DNA of 64,000 nt from Thalassobacillus cyri (GTDB taxonomy: Bacteria; Bacillota; Bacilli; Bacillales; Halobacillaceae). This document shows, piece after piece, positions 16,530-25,508 of the stretch. The notes under the pieces were generated by a model that saw only the letters and a program-made list of their open reading frames with translations, had not been told where the DNA came from and made no database searches. The stretch spans positions 1 to 64,000 of the forward strand of contig NZ_FNQR01000016.1 in assembly GCF_900107755.1 (NCBI RefSeq), read 5' to 3'. Position 1 is the first letter of the stretch; every line of letters begins with the position of its first letter. The translations under genes and the position numbers were made by a program.

Positions 16530-17417
16530 ATGAAGCATTTATACATCACCGTATTGCTTTTTTTGCTGGTTATAGGTGCCGGCTGCAGTGGCGTCACAAA
16601 TGAGAATAATAGCAATTCGACGTCCTCTGATAGTTCTTCCCAACAAGAGAATCCCGATAAGGAGAAAGGTCCGGATGATACGGAAGGCTTCGGAGCAGAT
16701 TCGGATCAACAGGCTGATCAAAAAGAAACGGATACAGGGCAAAAAAAATCTCAGAATGATAATCAATCTGAAAATGAAACAAAAGATAAACAAACTGAAT
16801 CTGATTCTGGGGATGGCTCTGGTTCTGAACTGGTTACGGTGAAGGAGCCCCATGCCATTACGGTAGTAGTCAATAAAAACAGGAAACTGCCGGAAGGGTT
16901 TGAACCGAAAAATTTGACTGTACCTGAAGTTCCGTTCCCTTTTGATGAGTTCCACCAAAAGAAACAGCTTCGCTTAGAGGCGGCTGAAGCATTGGAAGAA
17001 CTTTTCCGTGGAGCAAAGCAGGACGGGGTAGAATTGGTAGCGGCTTCAGGCTACCGTTCGTATGAAAGGCAAAAACAGATCTATCAAAATAATGTAAGTC
17101 AGAATGGTAAAGAACATGCCAATCAATTCTCCGCCAAACCAGGAACAAGTGAACATCAAACCGGACTGGCCATGGATGTTACTTCAGCGGCAGCAGCCTT
17201 CAAGCTGGAACAGTCTTTTATTGAAACAAAAGAAGGCAAGTGGCTTGAAGACAATGCTCACGAATATGGGTTCATCATTCGCTACCCAGAAGGAAAATCG
17301 GATATCACAGGCTATGCCTATGAGCCATGGCACTTACGTTATGTCGGCATAGAAACAGCCACTGAAATTCATCAAGAGCAGGAAACCTTAGAAGAGTTCT
17401 TTGGATTATATCCATAA
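16530..17417 (+). CDS. VanY-family D-alanyl-D-alanine carboxypeptidase, lipoprotein
   Basis: This 295-residue protein trims the terminal D-Ala from peptidoglycan stems. The leader ends with VIGAGC, making Cys19 the lipidated residue. Residues 20-95 are a Ser/Asp/Gln/Lys linker, probably spanning the wall. The catalytic domain shows ASGYRSYERQKQIY, the zinc-binding PGTSEHQTGLAMDVT and EPWHLRYVG, the His-Asp-His arrangement of VanY/LdcB enzymes. A plausible promoter is TTGTCA at 16465 with TATAGT at 16490, though the spacer is long at 19 bases. Confidence 0.92.
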   Translation: MKHLYITVLLFLLVIGAGCSGVTNENNSNSTSSDSSSQQENPDKEKGPDDTEGFGADSDQQADQKETDTGQKKSQNDNQSENETKDKQTESDSGDGSGSELVTVKEPHAITVVVNKNRKLPEGFEPKNLTVPEVPFPFDEFHQKKQLRLEAAEALEELFRGAKQDGVELVAASGYRSYERQKQIYQNNVSQNGKEHANQFSAKPGTSEHQTGLAMDVTSAAAAFKLEQSFIETKEGKWLEDNAHEYGFIIRYPEGKSDITGYAYEPWHLRYVGIETATEIHQEQETLEEFFGLYP

Positions 17418-17421
17418 ATTA

Positions 17422-17475
17422 AAAAGCACCATCTGAAGTCGGGCGAGTCGCTTCGAAATCAGATGGTGCTTTTTT
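17422..17475 (+). terminator. Terminator of the VanY gene
   Basis: AAAGCACCATCTGA pairs with TCAGATGGTGCTTT, followed by TTT. Confidence 0.88.
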
Positions 17476-17537
17476 GTTTGGGGAAACCTATAACTCCCTG
17501 GTACTCAAAAGGTTGCTGTAACTATAAAAATAGTTGC

Positions 17538-18158
17538 TCAGTAACATATCCCGATTCTTTGCTGGATGAATTTTTCCTGCACTAGCGTATCAAAAGCGAA
17601 GCTTGCGGTATCCCCAACGGTTACTTTTTTTCCGTTTTCCGGAAGGTAGCTGCGTTCAAAGCGAACGTCTCCCTGCACATCACCGTCAGGCAGGTAAGTA
17701 GGGCAGATGTACGTCCAGTCAAGTCCACTGGCCTTCCATGCTTGATAAGCCTTTAAGTGTTCCTCAGCAGCTGCCGTGGACTTGCGCTTACTTTCTGGTG
17801 TTTCAAAACGATATTTCCCTGGTTGATAACGGCTGTCCAATATCCCAGCTGTCCCAATGATAACTGCCCTGATTACGTTATATTTTTTCATGGCTTCGGT
17901 AATCAGAGGAGCAGAGACAGACAGGGTATCTGTTTTATCAGTGCCAAGTCCGACAAAAACGGCATCGCAGCCTTTGATGGTGGCTTCCACATCAGACCGC
18001 CGTGAGGCATTTCCTTCTATAACGTTAACTTTTCTAAGCGAAGGGGGTATTTTATGGGGATTTCGAATAAGAGCGTTAACTTCCCATCCTGAATCTTCGG
18101 CTAAACCAGTAAATACGGAGCCGATTCTTCCGGTCGCTCCAAATACAGCAATTTTCAT
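17538..18158 (-). CDS. NAD(P)-binding NmrA/atypical SDR-like protein
   Basis: This 206-residue Rossmann-fold protein has the dinucleotide loop GATGRIG (residues 7-13) and the following strand VNALIRNPHKI, with a basic Arg suited to NADP. The middle strand AVIIGTAGILD lacks the classical YxxxK pair of active short-chain dehydrogenases. Relatives include YwnB/BLVRB-like flavin or biliverdin reductases and NmrA-type redox sensors. The neighbouring MFS gene is divergent. Substrate unknown. Confidence 0.85.
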   Translation of the reverse strand: MKIAVFGATGRIGSVFTGLAEDSGWEVNALIRNPHKIPPSLRKVNVIEGNASRRSDVEATIKGCDAVFVGLGTDKTDTLSVSAPLITEAMKKYNVIRAVIIGTAGILDSRYQPGKYRFETPESKRKSTAAAEEHLKAYQAWKASGLDWTYICPTYLPDGDVQGDVRFERSYLPENGKKVTVGDTASFAFDTLVQEKFIQQRIGICY

Positions 18159-18263
18159 CGTATTCCTCCTAAATAAATATAATCTTCAGAAAAAAGATGC
18201 ATCGTAATAGTAAAATTTTGCTATGCTTAGTATAACAAGTCTGATCTTGATGGGGGAAAGGTT

Positions 18264-19559
18264 ATGAAAAAGAAACCGGTGTTAAGCTGGGTATTCTACG
18301 ATTTTGGGAACTCTGCTTTTGCTACAACGATGATGGCAGCTGTACTGCCTATATTTTATTATGATGTTGCAGCGGCTGGTTTGAAAGAGTCATTGGCAGC
18401 AAGTTACTGGGGCTATACGCAGTCGATTGCCGTATTGATTGTAGCTGTCCTGGCGCCTGTGCTCGGGGCGATCAGCGACTACTCGGCTGCAAAAAAGAAG
18501 TTTTTGATGTTTTTCGCATTCATGGGAATGGTTGCAAGTATCCTGATGGCTTTTGTCGGGGAGGGAGACTACCTTCTGGCTTCTATTCTGATGGTGTTCG
18601 GTACCATCGGCTTCTCAGGAGGTAATGTGTTCTATGATGCTTTTTTGCCGGAAGTAGCCGATGAAGATACAATCGACAAAATATCTGCCTGGGGCTTCGC
18701 TTTTGGATATATAGGAGGTGGGGTACTGCTTGCGATCAATCTGCTGATGATAATGCAGCCCGCCTTATTTAGTATTGCGAATACATTAATAGCTACCAAA
18801 CTGGCATTTGTGTCCGTCGGGGTGTGGTGGCTGGTATTCTCCATTCCTTTATTTAAAAATATTTTTGAAGAGAAAAAAGTCAAACCGAAACGGACTAAGT
18901 CCTATGTTCGTATTGGCTTCAACCGTGTCGGGACTACATTTAAGGAAATCAAGCAATACAAGCAGCTATTTTTATTCCTGATTGCTTTTTGGCTATTCAA
19001 TGACGGCATTTCCACCATTATCAAAATGGCGACCGTCTATGGGCGGGATATCGGTATCAGCAGCAATGATTTGATTCTTGCCCTGCTGATTACTCAGTTT
19101 GTCGGTATTCCATTCACCTTTTTGTTCGGTTGGATTGCTGGTAAAATCACTGCTAAAAAGGCGCTTTCCCTCAGTCTTGTCGTATATATCATGATCGTTA
19201 TCATCGGATATTTTATGACTTCTGCATTTCATTTTTATGTATTAGCTATCTGTGTCGGAATGGTACAGGGCGGTGCGCAATCCTTAAGCAGATCTATCTT
19301 TGGCCGCATGGTGCCCGGAGACCGTCATGCCGAGTTCTTCGGTTTCTATGGGATTTCGTCTAAATTCGCTGCTATTTTTGGTCCATTTTTATTTGCAATA
19401 GTCGGGCAATTGACAGGTTCAAGCCGGTTGGGAATCATGGCTCTCCTCGTATTTTTTGTTCTAGGTTTGGTGTTGCTTCAAAAAGTGGATGTCGAGCAGG
19501 GGACGAAAGATGCGAAGGACCAGACACGGCTGAAAGATAAAGTAGAAATACACACGTAA
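18264..19559 (+). CDS. MFS permease, UMF1 (Atg22/YxiO) family
   Basis: This 431-residue membrane protein has twelve helices. The start SWVFYDFGNSAFATTMMAAV is diagnostic of the UMF1 family (PF11700), named after yeast Atg22, a vacuolar amino-acid effluxer; the bacterial substrates are unknown. Other family blocks are GFAFGYIGGGVLLAIN and MVQGGAQSLSRSIFGRMVPG. ATG 18264 follows GGGGGAAAGG. It is a single-gene unit ending in a two-way terminator. Confidence 0.9.
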   Translation: MKKKPVLSWVFYDFGNSAFATTMMAAVLPIFYYDVAAAGLKESLAASYWGYTQSIAVLIVAVLAPVLGAISDYSAAKKKFLMFFAFMGMVASILMAFVGEGDYLLASILMVFGTIGFSGGNVFYDAFLPEVADEDTIDKISAWGFAFGYIGGGVLLAINLLMIMQPALFSIANTLIATKLAFVSVGVWWLVFSIPLFKNIFEEKKVKPKRTKSYVRIGFNRVGTTFKEIKQYKQLFLFLIAFWLFNDGISTIIKMATVYGRDIGISSNDLILALLITQFVGIPFTFLFGWIAGKITAKKALSLSLVVYIMIVIIGYFMTSAFHFYVLAICVGMVQGGAQSLSRSIFGRMVPGDRHAEFFGFYGISSKFAAIFGPFLFAIVGQLTGSSRLGIMALLVFFVLGLVLLQKVDVEQGTKDAKDQTRLKDKVEIHT

Positions 19560-19598
19560 GTCGGAATCAATAGAGAATGCTTCCCCCGCAATTCACAT

Positions 19599-19626
19599 AA
19601 AAAGACTTGGGAGACCAAGTCTTTTT
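19599..19626. terminator. Bidirectional terminator
   Basis: AAAAAGACTTGG pairs with the immediately following ACCAAGTCTTTTT across a three-base loop. It serves the MFS gene and the convergent phospholipase-like gene. Confidence 0.9.
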
Positions 19627-19633
19627 AGCGGTG

Positions 19634-20551
19634 TTATACGATTGGTGCACTAAACTGATTTATCAGGTTTTTATGAAGCGGTTCGCCAGTATCGTACGAT
19701 ATATTCGCCAGCTTGTCTTTTAGCTCTTCCAATGCATTTTTTGAACCGTTTTGCCAATAGTGCAGCAGTAACGTCAGGATTTCTTTTCCTTCATCGAATG
19801 CTTTTTCGTAAAGCTCATCAAACGATTCCTGTTTTGTTTCTCCGGTTGCCGGATGGCGCCATTCGTTTTCATTAATGTTCAGGTAATCTTTCGTTTCCTC
19901 AACTGGCCGGTGGGAGAATGAAGAAACAAGGGAGCCCAACAGCTTATTTTTCCAGCCTGTCGGGTCATATAACACGCGCATGGCTGTTTTCATATCATAA
20001 TAAGATTCCTGGATGTAATCACCGGGGAGGTCGGTACTCACATCAGCAAAGTATTTTTTGATGGTAGTATCGAGGAGCCGTATAAGCCATTTATCGAGCC
20101 TTTTTCCGACATCGATTTGTTTATGGACAGGGTTGCGCCAGGTTTTCATATTTTTCTCGCGTTCTAATAGGAGGGTATCGATGATGACTTCTAATTCCTG
20201 GTGTTTATTTCCTTCGTATCCGGCACGGTAATGGATGTAAGGGTGGGTGTTCCGGTCCAGGATATGGTGGGTCAGGAAACCGAAAATGTAGGCTTGGGAG
20301 GATGCTGGGGCTTCTTTCCCTTGTTTGATAAGGTCGAGGAGGAAATCCCCACAATATTCGGTATGCAGACGCATGCCAACTTCCTCGACGCCTTTGCTTT
20401 CTAAAAAAGGCCAAAAGCGGTGATAAAAGAACGGGTCCGGTCCCTGGGCCCCTAATTTGACATAAGCTGAAAGGATTTTAAACCGTTCGGTGTGCTCCAG
20501 GGTGTCCAGCAATGATTGGCTAAAATGGATATGGGTCCAGATATTGGGCAT
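19634..20551 (-). CDS. Zinc-dependent phospholipase C-family protein
   Basis: This 305-residue protein matches the all-helical phospholipase C/S1 nuclease-like fold (PF00882). It starts MPNIWTHIHFSQSLLD and has GAQGPDPFFYHRF, FGFLTHHILDRNTHPYIHYR and GNKHQELEVIIDT. The N-terminal Trp-x-His and the later His, Asp and Glu are the expected zinc ligands. No signal peptide is visible, so unlike secreted B. cereus enzymes it may act inside the cell. ATG 20551 follows TAGGAGG. True lipase activity is unproven for this subfamily. Confidence 0.85.
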   Translation of the reverse strand: MPNIWTHIHFSQSLLDTLEHTERFKILSAYVKLGAQGPDPFFYHRFWPFLESKGVEEVGMRLHTEYCGDFLLDLIKQGKEAPASSQAYIFGFLTHHILDRNTHPYIHYRAGYEGNKHQELEVIIDTLLLEREKNMKTWRNPVHKQIDVGKRLDKWLIRLLDTTIKKYFADVSTDLPGDYIQESYYDMKTAMRVLYDPTGWKNKLLGSLVSSFSHRPVEETKDYLNINENEWRHPATGETKQESFDELYEKAFDEGKEILTLLLHYWQNGSKNALEELKDKLANISYDTGEPLHKNLINQFSAPIV

Positions 20552-20594
20552 GGATAAACCTCCTATGTAATCATTTTTGTCATTATTATACAAT

Positions 20595-20622
20595 AAAAAG
20601 AAGCCCTCCCACAGGGCTTCTT
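20595..20622 (-). terminator. Minus-strand terminator of the mini-ORF transcript
   Basis: On the minus strand AAGAAGCCCT pairs with AGGGCTTCTT and is followed by TTTATTG. It lies upstream of the phospholipase-like gene and directly downstream of the 19-codon frame at 20642-20701. Confidence 0.8.
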
Positions 20623-20641
20623 CAACCACTAATCCATTATT

Positions 20642-20701
20642 CTACCCACTGAAAAAAGATCGAGCAAGAAAATCAGCTACTAAACGTGTTTCGGTGATCA
20701 T
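20642..20701 (-). CDS. Candidate 19-residue peptide
   Basis: A very short frame encodes MITETRLVADFLARSFFSG. Three things support it. A near-ideal ribosome site AAGGAGGG precedes the ATG. A promoter-like TTTACA, 17 bases, TATGGT sits about 70 bases further upstream on the same strand. A strong terminator follows 20 bases after the stop. The peptide looks like one amphipathic helix. No family is recognised. The leader also contains a second purine-rich GGAAAGGAGG tract. A small regulatory RNA is the alternative reading. Confidence 0.45.
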   Translation of the reverse strand: MITETRLVADFLARSFFSG

Positions 20702-20900
20702 CCCTCCTTCACGTTGTATGTAGTGCCTTCCTGCCTCCTTTCCGAGTTGTTACATATACCATACACCTATTTCTGAATAATGTAAATAGTCAGAAAGTTG
20801 CTTATTATCATGGAAGTCGTACTTCCTGGTGATGAAGCGCAAAAATTTTTGTTATAATTGGACAGGAGTTTATTTTTCATAAGGCGAGGGAGGATACAAC

Positions 20901-22292
20901 ATGGACTATCGTATTGAAAAAGACACATTAGGTGAGATGAAAGTACCAAAAGAAAAATACTGGGCAGCACAAACGCAGCGCAGTAAAGAAAACTTCCCAA
21001 TTGGCAATGAAAAAATGCCTGTGGAAGTGATTCATGGATTTGCCGTTTTGAAAAAAAGTGCGGCTCGAGCGAATCAGGAATTAGGACTTTTGGAACAAGA
21101 AAAAGCCGATGCTATCGGACATGCTGCAGATCGAATTGTAGCTGGAGAGCTGGAGGAACATTTCCCACTGGTTGTCTGGCAGACTGGAAGCGGTACGCAA
21201 TCCAATATGAACGTCAACGAGGTTATCGCTTATGTAGGTAATGAATGGCTGAAGGAGCAGGGGACGGATACAAGATTGCACCCGAATGATGATGTGAACA
21301 AATCCCAGAGCTCCAATGATACGTATCCAACAGCAATGCATATCGCAGCTGTATTGAAAGTGGAAGAAACCGTATTGCCTTCCTTGAAGCAATTGAAAAC
21401 AACATTAAAAGAAAAAATGGAAGCGTTTCAAGATATCGTAAAAATCGGTCGTACACATCTTCAGGATGCGACACCATTGACGCTTGGCCAGGAAATAAGT
21501 GGCTGGCACCGTATGCTGGAAAAGACAGAAAGCATGCTCGAAGACAGCCTGCAATATGTAAAAGAGCTGGCTATCGGCGGTACAGCAGTCGGGACAGGCC
21601 TGAATGCGCATCCGGACTTTGCTGAAACGGTTGTGAAAAAAATCAATGAGGAGACAGGAAAAACATTCATTTCTGCTCCGAATAAATTCCATGCATTGAC
21701 GTCTCATGATGAGTTAGTCCATGCTCACGGGGCATTGAAGGCTTTGGCAGCTGATGTTATGAAAATCGCAAACGATGTCAGATGGCTGGCAAGCGGTCCT
21801 CGCTGCGGTATTGGTGAGATTACCATACCTGCCAATGAACCTGGAAGCTCGATCATGCCTGGTAAAGTCAATCCGACCCAAAGTGAAGCAGTTACCATGG
21901 TAGCAGCTCAAGTCATGGGTAATGATGCGACAATCGGTTTTGCAGCCAGTCAAGGAAACTTTGAATTGAATGTTTTCAAACCCGTAATCGCTTATAACTT
22001 CTTGCAGTCTGCTCAATTACTAGCTGACAGTATGGTATCGTTTGATGAACGCTGTGTCAGTGGTTTAGAGCCTGAACATGGCAAAATCGAGCAATATTTG
22101 AAGGATTCCTTGATGCTTGTTACTGCTTTGAATCCTCATATCGGTTATGAAAATGCTGCAAAAATAGCAAAAACAGCCTTCGAGAAGGATCAGACATTGA
22201 AAGAAACAGCTGTAGAATTAGGTATTTTGTCAGAAGCAGAATTCGAAGAATATGTCGATCCGAAAGCGATGACCAAACCCAACGCAAAGTAA
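20901..22292 (+). CDS. fumC: Class II fumarate hydratase
   Basis: This 463-residue TCA-cycle enzyme interconverts fumarate and malate without an iron-sulfur cluster and acts as a cytoplasmic homotetramer. Family landmarks are the substrate-site [14 protein letters not shown], the catalytic-region [31 protein letters not shown] and the signature loop [16 protein letters not shown]. The catalytic Ser of that loop is intact. An extended -10 element (TGTTATAAT, ending 20858) lies upstream, and AGGCGAGGGAGG is the ribosome site. Confidence 0.97.
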   Translation: MDYRIEKDTLGEMKVPKEKYWAAQTQRSKENFPIGNEKMPVEVIHGFAVLKKSAARANQELGLLEQEKADAIGHAADRIVAGELEEHFPLVVWQTGSGTQSNMNVNEVIAYVGNEWLKEQGTDTRLHPNDDVNKSQSSNDTYPTAMHIAAVLKVEETVLPSLKQLKTTLKEKMEAFQDIVKIGRTHLQDATPLTLGQEISGWHRMLEKTESMLEDSLQYVKELAIGGTAVGTGLNAHPDFAETVVKKINEETGKTFISAPNKFHALTSHDELVHAHGALKALAADVMKIANDVRWLASGPRCGIGEITIPANEPGSSIMPGKVNPTQSEAVTMVAAQVMGNDATIGFAASQGNFELNVFKPVIAYNFLQSAQLLADSMVSFDERCVSGLEPEHGKIEQYLKDSLMLVTALNPHIGYENAAKIAKTAFEKDQTLKETAVELGILSEAEFEEYVDPKAMTKPNAK

Positions 22293-22326
22293 TGTAGATT
22301 TGTACAAATTTACCAATGATTTTTCG

Positions 22327-22355
22327 TGATACTTCCTGAATTGTGGGTCAAACTA
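22327..22355 (+). promoter_or_regulatory. SigG-like promoter of the SASP gene
   Basis: TGATAC, a 16-base spacer and CAAACTA resemble the forespore sigma-G pattern (TGAATA, 17-18, CATACTA). The downstream gene encodes a classic sigma-G target. Confidence 0.5.
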
Positions 22356-22379
22356 CAATTACACAGGAGGTGAGACACA

Positions 22380-22589
22380 ATGGCTCAAAACCAAAACCAA
22401 TCTAATCAATTAGTAGTACCTGGTGCTCAACAAGCACTTGATCAAATGAAAATGGAGATTGCACAAGAATTTGGTGTGCAACTAGGCGCTGACACTACTT
22501 CCCGTGCTAACGGATCTGTAGGTGGAGAAATCACTAAGCGTCTTGTCCAAATGGCTGAATCTCAATTCGGCGGACAACAACCACGATAA
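22380..22589 (+). CDS. Alpha/beta-type small acid-soluble spore protein
   Basis: This 69-residue DNA-binding protein coats and protects forespore DNA and is degraded by the GPR protease on germination. Family motifs are [20 protein letters not shown] with the GPR-cleavage region [20 protein letters not shown] and the C-terminal [25 protein letters not shown] is a strong ribosome site. It marks the host as an endospore former. Which numbered paralog it is cannot be told. Confidence 0.97.
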   Translation: MAQNQNQSNQLVVPGAQQALDQMKMEIAQEFGVQLGADTTSRANGSVGGEITKRLVQMAESQFGGQQPR

Positions 22590-22603
22590 ATGAATGGTAA
22601 ACA

Positions 22604-22639
22604 GGAGAAGCGGCCTACGCTTCTCCTTCCTTTTGTTTT
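22604..22639 (+). terminator. Terminator of the SASP gene
   Basis: GGAGAAGCG pairs with CGCTTCTCC, followed by TTCCTTTTGTTTT. Confidence 0.85.
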
Positions 22640-22727
22640 AGTAGTATAATCCTGTAAAACATATATCAAGGTCCTTTGTGCATAACAACACTCTTTTGAG
22701 GTATTGATGGTAAGGGGAGAGATGGAT

Positions 22728-22979
22728 ATGCTGATTTGTCCGATTTGCAATGGGATAAAAGAGATTGAGGATATTTGTCCGGATTGTGCGAGTGACATGG
22801 TCGATCAGGGAAAAATAGTTGATTACCTGGACGACTACAGCCCGTACCTGGAGGTGATGATGACAAAGCTGGTCGATGGAGATTCGGACTCGGCCACCGC
22901 TCATCAATGCATTCATATCATCCAATGTGTAGATTGTGGAAAGATCATGACTAAAGAGATACAAGAAGCACCATATTGA
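22728..22979 (+). CDS. Small zinc-ribbon-like protein
   Basis: The 83-residue product has three CxxC knuckles: CPIC at residues 3-6, CPDC about 12 residues later, and CVDC near the C-terminus, with an extra Cys and His in HQCIHIIQC. Zinc binding is therefore likely. Between them lies an acidic helix (YLDDYSPYLEVMMTKLVDG). ATG 22728 is preferred since AAGGGGAG sits eight bases upstream. No function is known to me; protein or nucleic-acid contact would be typical. Confidence 0.72.
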   Translation: MLICPICNGIKEIEDICPDCASDMVDQGKIVDYLDDYSPYLEVMMTKLVDGDSDSATAHQCIHIIQCVDCGKIMTKEIQEAPY

Positions 22980-23019
22980 AAAAGGACTGCCACTTTTAGA
23001 AAAGATGACAGTCCTTTTT
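22979..23019 (+). terminator. Terminator of the zinc-ribbon gene
   Basis: AAAAAGGACTG pairs with CAGTCCTTTTT; the minus-strand T run makes it usable for the convergent msmX gene too. Confidence 0.8.
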
Positions 23020-23054
23020 CTTATTTTATGATGCAACGCTACCTTAAGGGAAAA

Positions 23055-24152
23055 TTACTTAATACGTTCTTCTGTTTCTGCGTCAAAGAAGTGAGCTTTG
23101 TTCATATCCATTGCTAGCTCGATGTCTTCTCCACCATTGATATCTGTACGGGAATCAACACGGGCGATAAAGTCCTGACTGTTCACTTTAGAGTAAAGGT
23201 AGGATTCAGAACCCATCAATTCTGCTACTTCGATATGGGCAGTGATTTTGCTTTCAGGGTTGGCGTCAATGAACAAAGGCTCGTCATGGATGTCCTCTGG
23301 ACGGACACCAAGAATGACTTCTTTATTCAAATAGTTCTGGGTGCGGAGTGGTTTCATTTTTCCTTCTGGGACTTTGATGTTGACATTACCGATTTCGATA
23401 TAGCCTTCTTTCAATGTACCAGTCAGGAAGTTCATCGCTGGCGATCCGATGAAACCACCGACAAAAACGTTATTCGGTTTGTCATACACCTCTTTAGGCG
23501 CACCGACCTGCTGAATGTAACCATCCTTCATGACAACCAGACGTGTCGCCATTGTCATCGCTTCTGTCTGGTCATGAGTAACATAGATTGTTGTGGTCTG
23601 GAGACGCTGGTGCAGTTTTTGGATTTCGGCACGCATCTGTACACGTAATTTCGCATCCAGGTTGGATAAAGGCTCGTCCATCAAGAATACTTTCGCATCC
23701 CGTACAATCGCACGCCCTAAAGCGACACGCTGACGCTGACCACCGGAAAGGGCTTTCGGTTTACGATCCAGTAATGCTTCCAGTCCAAGAATTTTTGCTG
23801 CGTCCTGCACTCGGCGGTCAATTTCTTTTTTATCCATTTTACGAAGTTTCAAGCCGAATGCCATATTATCGTATACATTCATGTGTGGATACAATGCATA
23901 GTTCTGGAACACCATTGCGATGTCCCTGTCTTTAGGCGCAACATCATTCATACGTTTGTCATCGATGTAAAAATCTCCACCTGTGATTTCCTCCAGACCA
24001 GCGATCATACGAAGCGTCGTGGATTTACCACACCCGGATGGTCCTACAAATACTACGAATTCTTTATCCGCGATATCCAAATTGAAATCTTCTACCGCTT
24101 TGACATTTTTGTCATATACTTTATCAATATGATTTAATTTAAGCTCTGCCAT
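23055..24152 (-). CDS. msmX: Multi-sugar ABC transporter ATPase, MsmX type
   Basis: This 365-residue ATPase belongs to the MalK/UgpC group; MsmX serves several sugar importers encoded elsewhere. Walker A is GPSGCGKSTT, the signature LSGGQRQRVALGRA, Walker B VFLMDEPLSNLDAKLR, and the H-loop VTHDQTEAMTM. Residues 240-365 are the OB-fold TOBE regulatory domain (VILGVRPEDIHDEP). It is an orphan, with no permease or binding-protein genes nearby, as expected for a shared ATPase. GGGGAGGA precedes the start. Confidence 0.92.
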   Translation of the reverse strand: MAELKLNHIDKVYDKNVKAVEDFNLDIADKEFVVFVGPSGCGKSTTLRMIAGLEEITGGDFYIDDKRMNDVAPKDRDIAMVFQNYALYPHMNVYDNMAFGLKLRKMDKKEIDRRVQDAAKILGLEALLDRKPKALSGGQRQRVALGRAIVRDAKVFLMDEPLSNLDAKLRVQMRAEIQKLHQRLQTTTIYVTHDQTEAMTMATRLVVMKDGYIQQVGAPKEVYDKPNNVFVGGFIGSPAMNFLTGTLKEGYIEIGNVNIKVPEGKMKPLRTQNYLNKEVILGVRPEDIHDEPLFIDANPESKITAHIEVAELMGSESYLYSKVNSQDFIARVDSRTDINGGEDIELAMDMNKAHFFDAETEERIK

Positions 24153-24173
24153 GTTAATTCCTCCCCGAAGTTA

Positions 24174-24187
24174 TGTAAGCGTTTTAT
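24174..24187 (-). promoter_or_regulatory. Possible CcpA (cre) site upstream of msmX
   Basis: TGTAAGCGTTTTAT matches the cre pattern TGWAANCGNTNWCA at 12 of 14 positions and lies 22 bases before the msmX start. Carbon-catabolite control of a sugar-importer ATPase is sensible, but the match is imperfect. Confidence 0.35.
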
Positions 24188-24237
24188 TAAACTATGGGTT
24201 TAGTCTACCTTTATCTTGAGAGGGCGTAAATGGACAA

Positions 24238-24275
24238 CATGCACAAAGAAACTATACCTGGTTGTGCACGTTGTA
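24238..24275. other. Inverted repeat in the msmX upstream region
   Basis: AACTATAC and GTATAGTT, 15 bases apart, form an 8-base inverted repeat between msmX and the PucR-like gene. It could be an operator or a weak stem. No gene is seen in the rest of 24,190-24,419. Confidence 0.3.
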
Positions 24276-24419
24276 TAGTTGCATCAGCTTATGCGCCTTA
24301 CCTTTCGTGTTTATATTGCTGCCTGGGGCTCGTGCATTATCTTTACTACGAACATTTAGGACCTCCGCTCGCATATACCCTTTGTGGTTTTCCATGGTTC
24401 AGTACAGTCCATTTAACAA

Positions 24420-25340
24420 TCATCGGTCACTCCAGCTGTTGATTTTCATTTGCAATAGTGCCAGGTAGGTGGGGAGGGCGAATTGAAATTGCCGGACATC
24501 GATTCCGGTTTTTTCAATGAATTTATCTATCCGGTATTGCAAACTGTTGCGGTGCATATATAATTTTTTTGACGTCAAGGTAGCGTTGGAATTGCATTCC
24601 AGGAATACCTGCACGGTATGCAGAAGATCTGTTTCCTGGATCACTTCCTGCAGTATTGCCTGAGTCACCCGGGCAGCCTGGTCGTCAGGAAGCTGATCCA
24701 GGTATACATAGGGAATCACATCAAGAAAATTTGTGACATCTTTTTTTAAGTGATTTTGTGCGATATAAAAACAGTGTTTACTCCAGCTGAAATGGGAGGG
24801 AGCATCCCCGATATCATCCACGAATTCACTGACATAAAAAGATAGCTTTCTATAAAAATCACTCATTAATACATCGATGATTTGTTCAAAGGAAAGTTTC
24901 TCTTCTCCCTTTCCTTTTCTTTCTTCGATAATGAATCCGGTATGATCATTTTCCCAGATGATTGGCATTTGAACGGAAAATAAACCCTGGATGGCTTCGC
25001 GGAAGGTTTCAGGCTCAGCACTTCGCTCTGATAATTTGAAAAAAACAAATCGGAAGCTGCCGGGTGGATTATTTTCATTCAAATTTTCCGGCTGATGGTG
25101 GTAAATCAAGTCGATCCATTGTTGTTCCCGTTCAGTAATATAAGGAGTGTCATAGTAATATGGGGTCAGAAAGATTTCCAGCATGTCAGATTCACGACTG
25201 GATAGTTCACTTTTTTTAATTCCGATGATTTCGTCGGTTTCTGTGCGAAACCATTTATATTCATTTGCGTCCAGATGCTTTTCGCATGGAAGTTGGACAA
25301 GAGAAGGGTAAATCGATTTTATTTTTTCTATTATAATCAT
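24420..25340 (-). CDS. PucR/CdaR-like helix-turn-helix regulator
   Basis: This 306-residue protein has a C-terminal PucR-type HTH_30 domain: LLHTVQVFLECNSNATLTSK followed by LYMHRNSLQYRIDKFIEKTG. These domains occur in sugar-diacid (CdaR) and purine (PucR) regulators. The N-terminal 230 residues match no effector domain I recognise. ATG 25340 follows AAGGAAG. It lies just upstream of msmX on the same strand, so control of carbohydrate uptake is plausible. It diverges from the CstR-like gene. Confidence 0.82.
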   Translation of the reverse strand: MIIIEKIKSIYPSLVQLPCEKHLDANEYKWFRTETDEIIGIKKSELSSRESDMLEIFLTPYYYDTPYITEREQQWIDLIYHHQPENLNENNPPGSFRFVFFKLSERSAEPETFREAIQGLFSVQMPIIWENDHTGFIIEERKGKGEEKLSFEQIIDVLMSDFYRKLSFYVSEFVDDIGDAPSHFSWSKHCFYIAQNHLKKDVTNFLDVIPYVYLDQLPDDQAARVTQAILQEVIQETDLLHTVQVFLECNSNATLTSKKLYMHRNSLQYRIDKFIEKTGIDVRQFQFALPTYLALLQMKINSWSDR

Positions 25341-25431
25341 TTGTATCTTCCTTTTTTTTAAGTTATTCTTTATTATATCAATAGGAATACTTATACCAAA
25401 CATAAGGGTTTATTTTTCAGGAGAAAATGAT

Positions 25432-25455
25432 TATAATATACCTATAAGGGTACAC
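25432..25455 (+). promoter_or_regulatory. CsoR/CstR-type operator at a -10 element
   Basis: TATAAT (25432-25437) is followed at once by ATACCTATAAGGGTA (25438-25452), an inverted repeat with the ATACC/GGGTA arms typical of CsoR-family operators. Similar half-site pairs occur at 25393-25410 (ATACC and AAGGGT) and 25484-25492 (ACCCTAGGG). The layout fits autorepression of the downstream gene. Confidence 0.55.
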
Positions 25456-25508
25456 TGAAAAAGGGAATACTTTTCATGATATAACCCTAGGGAAAGGGAG
25501 GGACAAGC

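Noticed and set aside
24230-24468. Overlapping plus-strand frames upstream of msmX
   Set aside because: They run into the opposite-strand PucR-like gene, lack ribosome sites and have Cys/Leu-rich random composition.
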